From Hyphomicrobiales bacterium (GTDB taxonomy: Bacteria; Pseudomonadota; Alphaproteobacteria; Rhizobiales; Xanthobacteraceae), in contig JAFKKN010000003.1 of assembly GCA_017305535.1 (NCBI GenBank), positions 1 through 64,000 of the forward strand: a stretch of 64,000 nt of DNA. Reading direction: 5' to 3'. Below the pieces are notes generated by a model that saw only the letters and a list, made by a program, of their open reading frames with translations, ran no database searches and was not told the origin of the DNA. This document shows positions 34,549 to 43,310 of the stretch, one piece after another; the stretch's first letter is position 1; the number at the start of each line of letters is the position of its first letter. Made by a program: the position numbers and the translations under genes.

Positions 34549-37154
34549 CAGCGTTTTCCGCAACCGCCGAATACGGCACGGCGGAGATCCCGCACGCTAC
34601 GCCGAGCCTTGCCTGCGACGGCGCGAGCTTCGTCGCGGCCGGGAAGGCGGCGCTGGTCGGCGTGGCGATAGTCGCGGCCGTCGCGGCGTTCGGGCTGGGC
34701 GGTCAGGCGATGGCCGCACCATCGGCGATGCCCGCCGCTCCCGCGTCGTTTGTGCGCGCCGGGCAGGCGATCACGATGCCGGTGCTGGCTCCGATGGCGG
34801 CGCGCGCCTTCACCGTTGCGGGCCGGCCTGCCGAGATGGCGGCAGCGGCGGCCGTCGCGGCGTTCGGGCTGGGCGGTCAGGCGATGGCCTTTGCCGGTTG
34901 GCAGCCGTCAGGCGCGGCGGCCTTCCTGGTCGGCACCGGCGCGGCGCAGATCGCCATTGCGCATGCCGGCGCCACCTTCGCGTTGACCGGGCAGTCCGCG
35001 TGGGGCGGTGCTCGCCATACGGCAGCGTCAGCGAGCGTTAGCCTCTACGGCGGTCCAGTGTTTCCGGTCTGGAAAATCGGTCTCGGCGTTCCGGGTGAGC
35101 CGGCCACGGCTGAGTACGGCACCGCCGAATTTCCGCGAGCGCTCACCTATCAGGTGGCGGCGGCCGCCACGGCATTCTCATGGAGCGGCCAGCCGGCGCT
35201 GCTGACGGCTGCTCCGGAGGCGGCGCCCTTTGTTCTGACTCCGGGGCGCGCCGAGGCCGCCATGGCAGTTCACCCGCTCGCTGTGGCGCTCGCTGGCCAA
35301 CCGTTGCTGACGCATCTCGTGATGCGCCCGGTCGCCGGAGTCTTCGTGGCCGCGCCGCAACCGCTGGTGTCGCTGCTGCCACTCGATGCCGGCGCGTTCG
35401 CCTGGGCCGGACAGGATTTTCTCGGCGTCCAGGGATTGGAGCGCGGCGCGTTTCTGCTGGCCGGGCAGGAGGCACACAGCGTTAAGTGGCTCGGCGTCGG
35501 GCCGGCGTCATTCGCATGGAGCGGACAGTCCACGCTCTCGCGCGTCAGCATGGCGCTGTCGCGCGCTGGTTACACGGTGCTGGGCTGGTCGATCTCCGAC
35601 GTCACCGGTCCGCGCGGCGCGCACGTCTACCTGATCGAAGTGCAGGCCCATGACGGCGTATCGCTGCGCACCTTCTATTTGTCGACCGAGGGTTTCACCA
35701 GCCTTCCGGAGGACGCGCCGCCGAATCAGTATTATGAGCCGCGCATTATCGATCCCGGCAACTTCGATCGCGCGTTGTTCGATGGCTCCACGTTGCGCGG
35801 CCGGGCCAAGTCGGGCAGCGGTGATATCCAGATCGCCAGCAGCGATCCAGGCAACGGGCAAGTGCTCGATGACTGGTTCGGTTATGGCTGGTCACGCCGC
35901 GAGATTCGCATCCGCTCGCTGCCGAAAGGCGCGAAGTCGATCTCGGCGGCATCCACGCTGTTCGTCGGCAAGCTCGACAACATCTCGTCAACCAAGCCAC
36001 TCGATACCATCACCCTGAAGATCGGCGATCGGCTGGCCGACCTTGAGCAACCGTTGCTGACCGATCTGTTCGCCGGCACCACGTTGGCCTCGGGTGCGAC
36101 GGCGGAAGGCAATGCGGACCTCGAAGGCAAGATCAAGCAGCGCTGCTTCGGTAATTGTTCCAATGTGCCGCTTCAACCGGCCAACGTTTATGACCTGATC
36201 TATCTCGCTTCCGAGGGTGGTGCGCACGCAATTACAGTCTATGACGGCGGACTGCCGCTGATCGCGGACGGCGACAGTGCGGACCTCTCGGCGTTGCGGG
36301 CGGCGACGATCGCGGGCGGTCACTTCCGCACCTGTCTGGCCTCCGGCCATGTCCGGGTCGGCGCGCTGCCGGCGAAGGCCTTGACGGCCGACGTGGCCGA
36401 AGGTGCCACCACGGCCGCCCGATCGGCCGGGCAGATCGCCTATCGCATGTTGCGCCTCTACGGTGTGCCGGAAGTGGCGATATCGACGGGCTCGATCACC
36501 GCCCTCGACACGGTCAACGCGGCGGAATGCGGCTACTTCGTCAACGATGACAGGACTGTGCTGGTCGCGGTGCAGGACGTTCTGGATTCCATCGGGGCAT
36601 GGATGGTGCCGGATCGCGATGGCACGCTGGCCTTCGGTCGCTTCAACGCGCCCACGGTGTCGCCGATGACGACGTTCGAACTCGATGAGGTCGCGATCGG
36701 CGACACGCTGGACCGCGTCGACGGCGATCTGCCAACGTGGCGCGTGCTGGTGCAGTACGGGGCGAACTTTTCCGTGCAAGGCGACAACGATCTGCTTGCC
36801 GACGTTGACGCCGCGCGGCGTGCTTTTCTCGCCAAGGATTTTCGCACCACGACGGCCGAGAATACGGCCATCAAGACCAAGCACCTGTCGGCCGGTGAGG
36901 TGACGATCAAGACTTACCTGGTCGACCCGGCCGCCGCCGCCGCCGAAGCATCGCGCCAGATCGCGCTGCTGTCGGCCGAGCGCCAGCGTTATGATCTGAC
37001 CATGCCGCTGGCCGATGCATGGCCCAGTGTACCGGGCGATGCCATCACGCTGCGCCATCCGCGCCTTGGCCTTTCGTCGGGCAAGCCGTTCGCGGTGCTC
37101 GCCCGCACCGATCTCTATTCCACTGACACCGTGCAGTTTTCGCTATGGGGCTGA
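34545..37154 (+). CDS. Tail tip/baseplate protein with N-terminal short repeats
   Basis: An 869-residue protein. Residues 1-340 are about a dozen degenerate repeats of roughly 25 residues with a core of xFxxxGQxA (for example FALTGQSAW, FSWSGQPALL, FLLAGQEAHS, FAWSGQSTLS). Residues about 345-869 form a conventional tail-tip domain (GAHVYLIEVQAHDGVSLRTF, then SAISAASTLFVGKLDN-like and PDRDGTLAFGRFNAP). The repeats look like a beta-rich stalk or receptor-binding surface. Its place after the tape measure fits a distal tail or hub role. Confidence 0.65.
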   Translation: MTAFSATAEYGTAEIPHATPSLACDGASFVAAGKAALVGVAIVAAVAAFGLGGQAMAAPSAMPAAPASFVRAGQAITMPVLAPMAARAFTVAGRPAEMAAAAAVAAFGLGGQAMAFAGWQPSGAAAFLVGTGAAQIAIAHAGATFALTGQSAWGGARHTAASASVSLYGGPVFPVWKIGLGVPGEPATAEYGTAEFPRALTYQVAAAATAFSWSGQPALLTAAPEAAPFVLTPGRAEAAMAVHPLAVALAGQPLLTHLVMRPVAGVFVAAPQPLVSLLPLDAGAFAWAGQDFLGVQGLERGAFLLAGQEAHSVKWLGVGPASFAWSGQSTLSRVSMALSRAGYTVLGWSISDVTGPRGAHVYLIEVQAHDGVSLRTFYLSTEGFTSLPEDAPPNQYYEPRIIDPGNFDRALFDGSTLRGRAKSGSGDIQIASSDPGNGQVLDDWFGYGWSRREIRIRSLPKGAKSISAASTLFVGKLDNISSTKPLDTITLKIGDRLADLEQPLLTDLFAGTTLASGATAEGNADLEGKIKQRCFGNCSNVPLQPANVYDLIYLASEGGAHAITVYDGGLPLIADGDSADLSALRAATIAGGHFRTCLASGHVRVGALPAKALTADVAEGATTAARSAGQIAYRMLRLYGVPEVAISTGSITALDTVNAAECGYFVNDDRTVLVAVQDVLDSIGAWMVPDRDGTLAFGRFNAPTVSPMTTFELDEVAIGDTLDRVDGDLPTWRVLVQYGANFSVQGDNDLLADVDAARRAFLAKDFRTTTAENTAIKTKHLSAGEVTIKTYLVDPAAAAAEASRQIALLSAERQRYDLTMPLADAWPSVPGDAITLRHPRLGLSSGKPFAVLARTDLYSTDTVQFSLWG

Positions 37155-37155
37155 C

Positions 37156-37953
37156 ATGGCGCGGATGATGTTGCTCTACAATAACCATGCGGACAGTGAC
37201 GGTGTCGCCTTCTCAGGCGGCTCGTGGGCACTCCCTCTCACCAATCTTCAGGATCCTCGCCCGTCGAAAAAGGCGCGCTCATCGACCGCGAGCACGGTCG
37301 ATAGCATGTTCCGCGTCGATCTCGGCAGCGTCATGAGCTTTCGTGCGCTGGCGCTGACCCACACCAATTTGACGGCCGGCGCGCTCTATCGCGTCACCTG
37401 GTATTCCGACGACTATCTGACGCCGATCGGCAACAGCGGCTGGCTGGCGGTGCCGGGTTATCCGGCGGACGATCCGGACGATATCGGCGCGTCGATCTTC
37501 CATGTGTTCGCCGCGAGCACGGCGGCGCGCTACTGGCAATTCGAGATCAACGACGGCGGCAATGGCGCCGGCTTTGTCGAAATCGGCCGCCTCTGCATGA
37601 TGGACACGTGGGTGCCGGCCTATAACTTCGGCACCGACAATTCCGAAGGCGCGGTGCCCAACACGCCGCGGCAAAATTCGCTCGGCGGCGTCGGCTATTT
37701 CAACCGACGCAAGCCGGCGCGGTTCTTCAATTTCGCGTTTTCAACGCTGCCGGACGCAGAAATTCCGACGCTCCGGCGCATTCGCAAGATCTGCAATCTC
37801 GATCGCCAGATCATTGTCATCCCCGATCCTGACGACACCGCGAATCTGAACGACACCTGCTTTCTGGCGACGCTGAAGGAATTGCCGTCGCTCGCGCTGC
37901 TGCTGATGGGCGATGCCTCGATCGGCTTCCAGGCAACCGAAGTCATCGGTTGA
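37156..37953 (+). CDS. Tail protein with a discoidin-like region
   Basis: A 265-residue protein starting one base after the previous stop. The stretch DLGSVMSFRALALTHTNLTA, then YWQFEINDGGNGAGFVEIGR has the pattern of F5/8-type (discoidin) beta-sandwich domains used for surface binding. Likely part of the tail tip or adsorption apparatus. Assignment by pattern only. Confidence 0.55.
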   Translation: MARMMLLYNNHADSDGVAFSGGSWALPLTNLQDPRPSKKARSSTASTVDSMFRVDLGSVMSFRALALTHTNLTAGALYRVTWYSDDYLTPIGNSGWLAVPGYPADDPDDIGASIFHVFAASTAARYWQFEINDGGNGAGFVEIGRLCMMDTWVPAYNFGTDNSEGAVPNTPRQNSLGGVGYFNRRKPARFFNFAFSTLPDAEIPTLRRIRKICNLDRQIIVIPDPDDTANLNDTCFLATLKELPSLALLLMGDASIGFQATEVIG

Positions 37954-37997
37954 TCTCTAACAACTCCCGCAATCGCTAGAACCGAGAGGACGGAACG

Positions 37998-38423
37998 ATG
38001 GCTGCTGCCAACAAGTTCAACCAGTTTGTCGAGGACGTCGCCGAGAAGGTGCACAACCTTCAGTCTGACACGCTCAAGGTGATGCTTACCAACACTGCGC
38101 CGATCGCGACCAACGCGGTCCAGGCCGACATCGCAGAGATCGCTGCGGCCAATGGCTACACGGCCGGCGGAACACAGAGCGTGCAGGCGAGCTCGGCGCA
38201 GGTATCCGGCACCTACAAGCTGGTTCTGGCGGACGTGACCTATACGGCGTCGGCCGGCTCGATCGGTCCGTTTCGCTATCCAGTGCTTTACAACGACACG
38301 CCGACCAGCCCGGCCGATCCTCTGATCCTGTTTTGGGACTACGGCGCCTCGATCACCTTGACCGATGGCAACAGCTTTACGGTTGATTTCAGCGCCACCA
38401 ACGGCGTGCTGACGCTGGCCTGA
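37998..38423 (+). CDS. Small virion protein, possibly tail-tip
   Basis: A 141-residue protein behind a GAGAGGA ribosome-binding site (NKFNQFVEDVAEKVHNLQSD, then SIGPFRYPVLYNDTPTSPAD and DYGASITLTDGNSFTVDFSA). It is beta-rich and in the tail-fibre region. I recall similar proteins following tail-tip genes in rhizobial prophages, but the function is unknown. Confidence 0.6.
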   Translation: MAAANKFNQFVEDVAEKVHNLQSDTLKVMLTNTAPIATNAVQADIAEIAAANGYTAGGTQSVQASSAQVSGTYKLVLADVTYTASAGSIGPFRYPVLYNDTPTSPADPLILFWDYGASITLTDGNSFTVDFSATNGVLTLA

Positions 38424-38425
38424 TC

Positions 38426-38719
38426 ATGAGCGGTCTCATTCTTCCGAACGCGACGCTCGGCGTCATTCATCGCATCGGCGAGATCATGTCGCCGGACTTC
38501 AAGAATGGCGTTTGCGTCTTTGTGCGCGACAACCTGGTGACGCTGCGCATCTTCAAGGATGGCGCTAAGTTCTACGAGGTATCGTTCGGCGAAGCGCAAT
38601 GCGGCCAGATGGCCGAGTTCTTCAAGCGCGCTGCCGACTTGATCGAACGGCAGGGCGGATCCGGATTGCCGCCCAGTAAACTGGCGAAAGCCGAACCTCT
38701 CAACCCATCGAGGACCTGA
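38426..38719 (+). CDS. Small phage protein of unknown function
   Basis: A 97-residue alpha/beta protein (DFKNGVCVFVRDNLVTLRIF, then EAQCGQMAEFFKRAADLIER). Follows the previous gene by 2 bp and precedes the next by 2 bp, so it is part of the late operon. No family recognised. Confidence 0.6.
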   Translation: MSGLILPNATLGVIHRIGEIMSPDFKNGVCVFVRDNLVTLRIFKDGAKFYEVSFGEAQCGQMAEFFKRAADLIERQGGSGLPPSKLAKAEPLNPSRT

Positions 38720-38721
38720 CC

Positions 38722-39000
38722 ATGAAGATGCCGACGAAAGACGAAATGCGCGCTGAGTTTCATCGCCTTAACGGCGAGCTTGCCGCGGCGATGGCGACCA
38801 TCGCGCCGAAGCAGGCGGCTTATGAGGCAAAGCGCGCGGAGATCGAGGCGCTCGAAGCGCGCGATCTGGAGCCGCTCGCGAACGAATTGAAGGCCGCGCG
38901 CGATGGCCTCGGCATCCACGCCATGCAGCAGCAGATCGCCCTGTTGTCGCGTGCGTTGGGAGGCGAGACCGGCGCGGCCCCGCAACAGGATCAAGCCTGA
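38722..39000 (+). CDS. Small coiled-coil phage protein
   Basis: A 92-residue protein that is mostly one charged helix (MRAEFHRLNGELAAAMATIA, then AYEAKRAEIEALEARDLEPL). Probably oligomeric. Late operon, between tail-tip genes and the fibre-like gene. Confidence 0.6.
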   Translation: MKMPTKDEMRAEFHRLNGELAAAMATIAPKQAAYEAKRAEIEALEARDLEPLANELKAARDGLGIHAMQQQIALLSRALGGETGAAPQQDQA

Positions 39001-39029
39001 CGCTATCGCCGCCTAAGGAGTAACGACAC

Positions 39030-39905
39030 ATGGCATCGGATATTATTGATCGCGTCGGCATGGTCATCACCACGACCGGCACCGGCGACGTGACGGCCAG
39101 CGTGCTGATCAGCAACCGGTTTAATACGCCGGCCGAGGCCGGTGCGGTCAATGGCCGCTCGTACTGGTGGATGCTCGAGGAAGAGAGTGATTATCAGATC
39201 TTCGAGGGTGTCTGGACGTCAGCCACTCAGAAGGTGTCTCGCGTGACGACGTGGCAATCCAAAATCGCCGGTGTCCACGGCGCGGCGAATATGAATCTCG
39301 CCGGCAACGCGACCTTGCGGAGCGTTTCGCCGGCCGAGGCGTTCGACGTCATGCTCCGCGTCGACAAGGCGCAGGCGCTCACGAGCGGGCAGAAATCGCA
39401 GGCCCAATCCAATCTCGGGCTTGGCAATATCGCCGTAAAGAATCTGAGCGACGTAATTGCCTTAACCAACGCAACGGATTCGACATCCAGCACCTCCGGC
39501 GCGATCACATCGGCTGGCGGCATTGCGGCAGCAAAAAACATCGTTGCGGGCGAATCGGTTAGCGGCAAAGCGTTTAAGTCCGCGGCCAGCCCGCGATTTG
39601 ACCCGCAAATTCAGGTTCAATCGCAGCCACTCATTCCGGTCGCCGCGAACGGCTTCAACGCGGTGATCGCGCCGATCGGCTTTTACGGCAAGATCATCCT
39701 AAGTTCGACCACGGTAGGAACGACGGCTGAACTTCTTGCGGCCAATGGTGTGGCAAAGCTTGGTTATGAGGTCTCTAACCAATTTAGCGACGGTCCAGCC
39801 TCCGGCAAATTCTACGTCACGTATGACGGCGGCTACGGGTATCTGCTGGTCAATAACACTGCCGTATCCGCTAATTTTCGCTGCCATCTGACGCAGCTTG
39901 CTTAA
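39030..39905 (+). CDS. Tail fibre-like protein
   Basis: A 291-residue protein with a structured N-terminal part (VNGRSYWWMLEEESDYQIFE) and a fibre-like centre around TSGQKSQAQSNLGLGN, the segment widely shared by phage tail fibres. The beta-rich C-terminus (ASGKFYVTYDGGYGYLLVNN) is probably the receptor-facing end. Starts behind a TAAGGAG site. Confidence 0.65.
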   Translation: MASDIIDRVGMVITTTGTGDVTASVLISNRFNTPAEAGAVNGRSYWWMLEEESDYQIFEGVWTSATQKVSRVTTWQSKIAGVHGAANMNLAGNATLRSVSPAEAFDVMLRVDKAQALTSGQKSQAQSNLGLGNIAVKNLSDVIALTNATDSTSSTSGAITSAGGIAAAKNIVAGESVSGKAFKSAASPRFDPQIQVQSQPLIPVAANGFNAVIAPIGFYGKIILSSTTVGTTAELLAANGVAKLGYEVSNQFSDGPASGKFYVTYDGGYGYLLVNNTAVSANFRCHLTQLA

Positions 39906-39917
39906 CAGGAGGATCTC

Positions 39918-40244
39918 ATGGCCATCGAGCAAGGTACCGAGACAGTCACCGTCACGCTCGAGGAGCGGACGTGGCGCGTGGAAATCTTTTGCGAAAAGGG
40001 CGAGGACCCGACGATCCGGGCGCATCGTCAAACAGTACGATCAGATGCGGGCGGCAACCTGCTGTCGATCGTCAACTGTGCGACGGTTGAGCGGAATTCC
40101 AGCACGATCCAGGGTGATACGTTCACTGCGGCCGGCGTCACCGTCACCGGCGCGCAGCTTGCTGATCTTATCGCGGCGGCGGCCGACCAATGGCGCAGCG
40201 AGGATTTGGCGGCGGTCGAAGCGACCTCGGCCGGGGCGACTTGA
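39918..40244 (+). CDS. Small late phage protein, target of a CRISPR spacer
   Basis: A 108-residue beta-rich protein (TETVTVTLEERTWRVEIFCE) with a good AGGAGG site. Function unknown. Bases 39992-40021 match CRISPR spacer 19 of this window at 29 of 30 positions. The only difference (40019) is a synonymous third-codon change in an Arg codon. Confidence 0.6.
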   Translation: MAIEQGTETVTVTLEERTWRVEIFCEKGEDPTIRAHRQTVRSDAGGNLLSIVNCATVERNSSTIQGDTFTAAGVTVTGAQLADLIAAAADQWRSEDLAAVEATSAGAT

Positions 40245-40392
40245 TCGTGGTCACGACTGGTCCATGAAGGTCGGCCCGGCGGCCGGCGATAATCAGTATT
40301 GGCCCTAGGGGCCTAGCCGGCCGGCGCATGGCGTAGCCGCTACCAATCCACACAACTGAGCTCAACCAACCCATTTTCGGGAGCGAGAACCT

Positions 40393-41154
40393 ATGGCTAT
40401 CGATCTGCATGGCATTTCGCAGGCCGCATTCGACCTCATCGTCGATTGCGAGGTCACCAGCGAAGCCGCTTATAACAAGCTCTACCGCCGCCCGACGTGG
40501 CCGCGGGGCGCATCGGGCGTGACGATCGGTATCGGCTACGACTGCGGCTATTCAACTGCGGCGGCCATCCGCGCCGATTGGGGCGCTTTGCTGCCGGCGG
40601 CCATGGTGGCGGCGCTGGTATCGGTCGCGGGGCTGACCGGTACGCGTGCGCAGGCGGCGCTGTCGTCGGCCCGGAACGTCGTTGACGTGCCATGGGGCGC
40701 GGCACTCGCGGTGTTCAGCAAGACGTCGTTGCCGAAATATCTCGCGCTGGCGGCGAAGCTGCCGAATTGGGAGATGTTGTCGCCGGACTGCAAGGGCGCG
40801 CTGGTATCGCTGGTCTATAACCGCGGCGCATCGTTCAGTAGTGACGGCGACCGCTATCGCGAGATGCGCAACATCCGCGCTCATATGGCCGCAGAGCGGT
40901 TTGCCTCGATACCGGCCGAGCTACGCGCGATGAAGCGCATTTGGGACGGCGACGACAGCATGCGCGGTCTGCTGGTTCGGCGCGACAGGGAGGCCGAGCT
41001 GTTCGAGCGCGGCATGAAGGCGCAACCAGCGGCCGTCTCTGTGGCGCCCAAACCGCCGCCGGCACCGCCGACGCCGCAGCCTTCACCGTCATCGCCGCCG
41101 TCCAAGCTGACGGCGCTCTTCACAGCCATCGCTGGCGCATTCGGGAGGAAGTAA
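40393..41154 (+). CDS. Phage lysozyme-like muramidase (endolysin)
   Basis: A 253-residue protein. The N-terminal domain has the T4/P22-lysozyme pattern: a catalytic Glu in LIVDCEVTSEAAYN, then GVTIGIGYDCGYST, and SLVYNRGASF. The C-terminal part is a Pro-rich linker (PKPPPAPPTPQPSPSS) with a short amphipathic end. It has no signal peptide, so it would need the holin encoded downstream to reach the peptidoglycan. The stop overlaps the holin-like start. Confidence 0.8.
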   Translation: MAIDLHGISQAAFDLIVDCEVTSEAAYNKLYRRPTWPRGASGVTIGIGYDCGYSTAAAIRADWGALLPAAMVAALVSVAGLTGTRAQAALSSARNVVDVPWGAALAVFSKTSLPKYLALAAKLPNWEMLSPDCKGALVSLVYNRGASFSSDGDRYREMRNIRAHMAAERFASIPAELRAMKRIWDGDDSMRGLLVRRDREAELFERGMKAQPAAVSVAPKPPPAPPTPQPSPSSPPSKLTALFTAIAGAFGRK

Positions 41155-41738
41155 TGGACTGGTCAACGATAGGGCCGCTGGTGGCGCAGGCTGCGCCGAC
41201 CATCGGTAGTTTGCTCGGCGGCTTGATTCCATTCCCGGGCGGCGCCGTGCTCGGACAGGTCGCAGGCAAGATCCTTGCCGAAGCTCTCGGCGTTCCGCCG
41301 ACGCCGGAAGCGGTCAACGCCGCCATCACGACGGGCGATCCGGCGACAGTGAATGCCGCGCTGGCGTCGGCCGACGCCAAGATGCAGATGGAACTGGAGA
41401 AGCACAAGGCGGACCTTGCCGACGTGCAGGACGCGCGATCGACTAATCTCGAGCTGGTGAAGGCGGGATCTTCGATCGGCTACGCGCCGATCGTCGTGTC
41501 GCTGGTGATTCTCGCCGGCTTCCTGGTGCTGTCGTTCCTCGCCATGAAGCCCGACCTCGCGGGCGTCCGCACCGACGTGACATTGTTTTTGCTCGGTTCA
41601 TGGAGCGGCTACACCGCTGCTGTCGTGACGTACTGGCTGGGTTCGTCCGCGGGCTCGGCGGACAAGGCCGGGCAATTGGCGGCAATTGCTGCGAGGACAC
41701 CGGCGCCGCCGGCAGCGAAGTCCAGCACAAAGCGGTGA
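41154..41738 (+). CDS. Holin-like membrane protein
   Basis: A 194-residue protein. It has a Gly-rich hydrophobic N-terminus (APTIGSLLGGLIPFPGGAVL), a charged middle, and two membrane helices near the C-terminus (YAPIVVSLVILAGFLVLSFL and the segment around LFLLGSWSGYTAAVVTYWLG). This matches three-helix phage holins. Coupled to the muramidase gene by a 1-bp overlap, forming the lysis cassette. Confidence 0.75.
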   Translation: MDWSTIGPLVAQAAPTIGSLLGGLIPFPGGAVLGQVAGKILAEALGVPPTPEAVNAAITTGDPATVNAALASADAKMQMELEKHKADLADVQDARSTNLELVKAGSSIGYAPIVVSLVILAGFLVLSFLAMKPDLAGVRTDVTLFLLGSWSGYTAAVVTYWLGSSAGSADKAGQLAAIAARTPAPPAAKSSTKR

Positions 41739-41764
41739 CGCAAAAACACCAGGAGGGCGGTGCC

Positions 41765-42181
41765 GTGGCGCTGAACGATGGCTCGAAGATCGAGGCCGTT
41801 GCCGAGAACGTCTATACGCGCATCATCGCGCGCTACTCCATGATCGCGGTGTCGTGTATCGGGCTGCCGCTGACGATGTGGTCAGTCAATGAAGCCTATA
41901 ACGTCATCAAGAACGTCAGCAAAGAACAGACGCAGCTCACGCGGTCAGTTGATCTGCTGTCGCAAAAGGTCGAGTTCACCAACGCCTCGCAGCGCGCGGC
42001 GATGGCGCAGACCGAATTGCGCATTCAGGAGGTGCGCGCCGAGCTCCGCGATCGGACGCATGGTCGCTACTCCAGCGACGACGCTGCGCGCGATCTGAAG
42101 TTGCGGGACCAGGTGCTCGAACAGCACGAGCGGCGCATCACCGACCTCGAGCGCTCGCGCGGCGTCGGCGGCCACCACTAA
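41765..42181 (+). CDS. Membrane-anchored coiled-coil protein of the lysis region
   Basis: A 138-residue protein starting at a GTG with an AGGAGG site. One membrane helix (SMIAVSCIGLPLTMWSV) is followed by a long coiled coil (NVIKNVSKEQTQLTRSVDLL and on). The architecture fits an i-spanin-like or accessory lysis protein, inferred from topology and position only. Confidence 0.6.
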   Translation: MALNDGSKIEAVAENVYTRIIARYSMIAVSCIGLPLTMWSVNEAYNVIKNVSKEQTQLTRSVDLLSQKVEFTNASQRAAMAQTELRIQEVRAELRDRTHGRYSSDDAARDLKLRDQVLEQHERRITDLERSRGVGGHH

Positions 42182-42287
42182 CCACGAATATCGGACGCGT
42201 CACGGCGGCCAGTCTGCTGGCGGCTCGGCGTGCTGTCCCGAATCCGCGCCGGACGGTTTCCGGCAATCCAGACTGAAAGGTGTCGCC

Positions 42288-42530
42288 ATGGGTGCCATGC
42301 GCGCGAAGATGAAGATCAATCACATCGAAAAGCGGTTCGAGGGGCAGGAGACGCTGTACTTCAACCCGGTTTGCGCATCGAAATATCCCGAAGACGGCAG
42401 CGACGAAAACAACACCTACGCGCGCTTTTCGCCATCGGGGATGCTGTCACTCACAGTCGCGAATCCTGCGCTGCTCGGCATGTTTGCCGAGGGCGAAGAG
42501 TATTATCTCGACTTCACCAGAGCCGGGTGA
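42288..42530 (+). CDS. Small phage protein of unknown function
   Basis: An 80-residue protein (MKINHIEKRFEGQETLYFNP, then NNTYARFSPSGMLSLTVANP and FAEGEEYYLDFTRAG). The compact alpha/beta sequence is convincing as coding. Its stop overlaps the next ATG (TGATG). Confidence 0.6.
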   Translation: MGAMRAKMKINHIEKRFEGQETLYFNPVCASKYPEDGSDENNTYARFSPSGMLSLTVANPALLGMFAEGEEYYLDFTRAG

Positions 42531-42730
42531 TGCGGCGCAAGCCGCGTCCCTGCTGCCCGAGCTGTGGCAGCGTAGCGACCGCCTCTCTGGTTGAGGGGCG
42601 GCGCTTCTGTCAGCGATGCAATTTCCGAGGTCGCGACAGCCAATTTCCGCGTGCCGAGTCCTGCGACCGTGAGTGGGACGGTCGGCCGCGAGTAGCCGGT
42701 CGCGTTCTGCCGATCGGTCCGCGCGACTAA
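42530..42730 (+). CDS. Small zinc-ribbon protein
   Basis: A 66-residue protein with a textbook four-Cys zinc ribbon (CCPSCGSVATASLVEGRRFC, then QRCNF). Overlaps the upstream gene by one base. Probably nucleic-acid- or protein-binding; role unknown. Confidence 0.6.
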   Translation: MRRKPRPCCPSCGSVATASLVEGRRFCQRCNFRGRDSQFPRAESCDREWDGRPRVAGRVLPIGPRD

Positions 42731-42768
42731 TCGCTCCGCGACGATCAATTCCAGCATTTGAGGTATCG

Positions 42769-43143
42769 ATGATCCGCACCGCATTTCTCGCGGCGTGCTT
42801 TTGCGCGCTCGCGTCGCTGGCCCATGCCGAAATCGTCGCTCATCCGCGTGGCTGTCCGGCACGGCTGTTCTGCGGCTGCGGCGCGGCCGTCGAGGTGTTC
42901 AACGCACCGCTGCGCTCGCTGTGGCTGGCGCGTGCCTGGTTTCGGTTTCCGCGAGCGCGGCCGGTGCCGGGCAGGGTGGCGGTGCGGCGGCATCATGTCT
43001 TCGTGCTGCGCCACCACATCGGCGGCGCGACCTGGATGGTCTATGACGCCAATTCCGGTGGTCGCAGGACGCGCGTGCATCCGCGCTCGATCGCCGGCTG
43101 GACCATCGTCGATCCGCGCAGCGCAAGGATGGCCGCGCGATGA
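42769..43143 (+). CDS. Exported small protein with a signal peptide
   Basis: A 124-residue protein. Residues 1-20 are a clear signal peptide (MIRTAFLAACFCALASLAHA), so it is exported, perhaps as a moron that changes the lysogen's envelope. The mature part is Arg/His-rich and contains HVFVLRHHIGGATWMVYDAN followed by a segment typical of small rhizobial periplasmic proteins. I cannot name the family. Confidence 0.65.
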   Translation: MIRTAFLAACFCALASLAHAEIVAHPRGCPARLFCGCGAAVEVFNAPLRSLWLARAWFRFPRARPVPGRVAVRRHHVFVLRHHIGGATWMVYDANSGGRRTRVHPRSIAGWTIVDPRSARMAAR

Positions 43144-43310
43144 TGCCGGCCGCCGCCGTCCTGATCGTGCTGGCCTGCGTCTTCGCGGTGCCGATCAGCG
43201 CCGGCCTGTCGAACGCGCTATTCGGCACGCCGGATTATTTTGGCTACATCCTGTTCGGCGCGATCCTGCTGGCGATGATGATTGGCGGGTGGTTGGTACG
43301 TCAGCGTTGA
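43140..43310 (+). CDS. Very small two-helix membrane protein
   Basis: A 56-residue frame (MMPAAAVLIVLACVFAVPIS, then ILFGAILLAMMIGGWLVRQR) starting in an ATGATG that overlaps the previous stop. Two membrane helices fill most of it. The coupling and hydrophobic pattern support translation. Function unknown. Confidence 0.45.
   Translation: MMPAAAVLIVLACVFAVPISAGLSNALFGTPDYFGYILFGAILLAMMIGGWLVRQR

Noticed and set aside
40245-40392. GC-rich inverted repeats (ggccggc-type) between the small late gene and the muramidase gene
   Set aside because: Short, imperfect and of a composition expected by chance in this GC-rich DNA; no T run to make a terminator.
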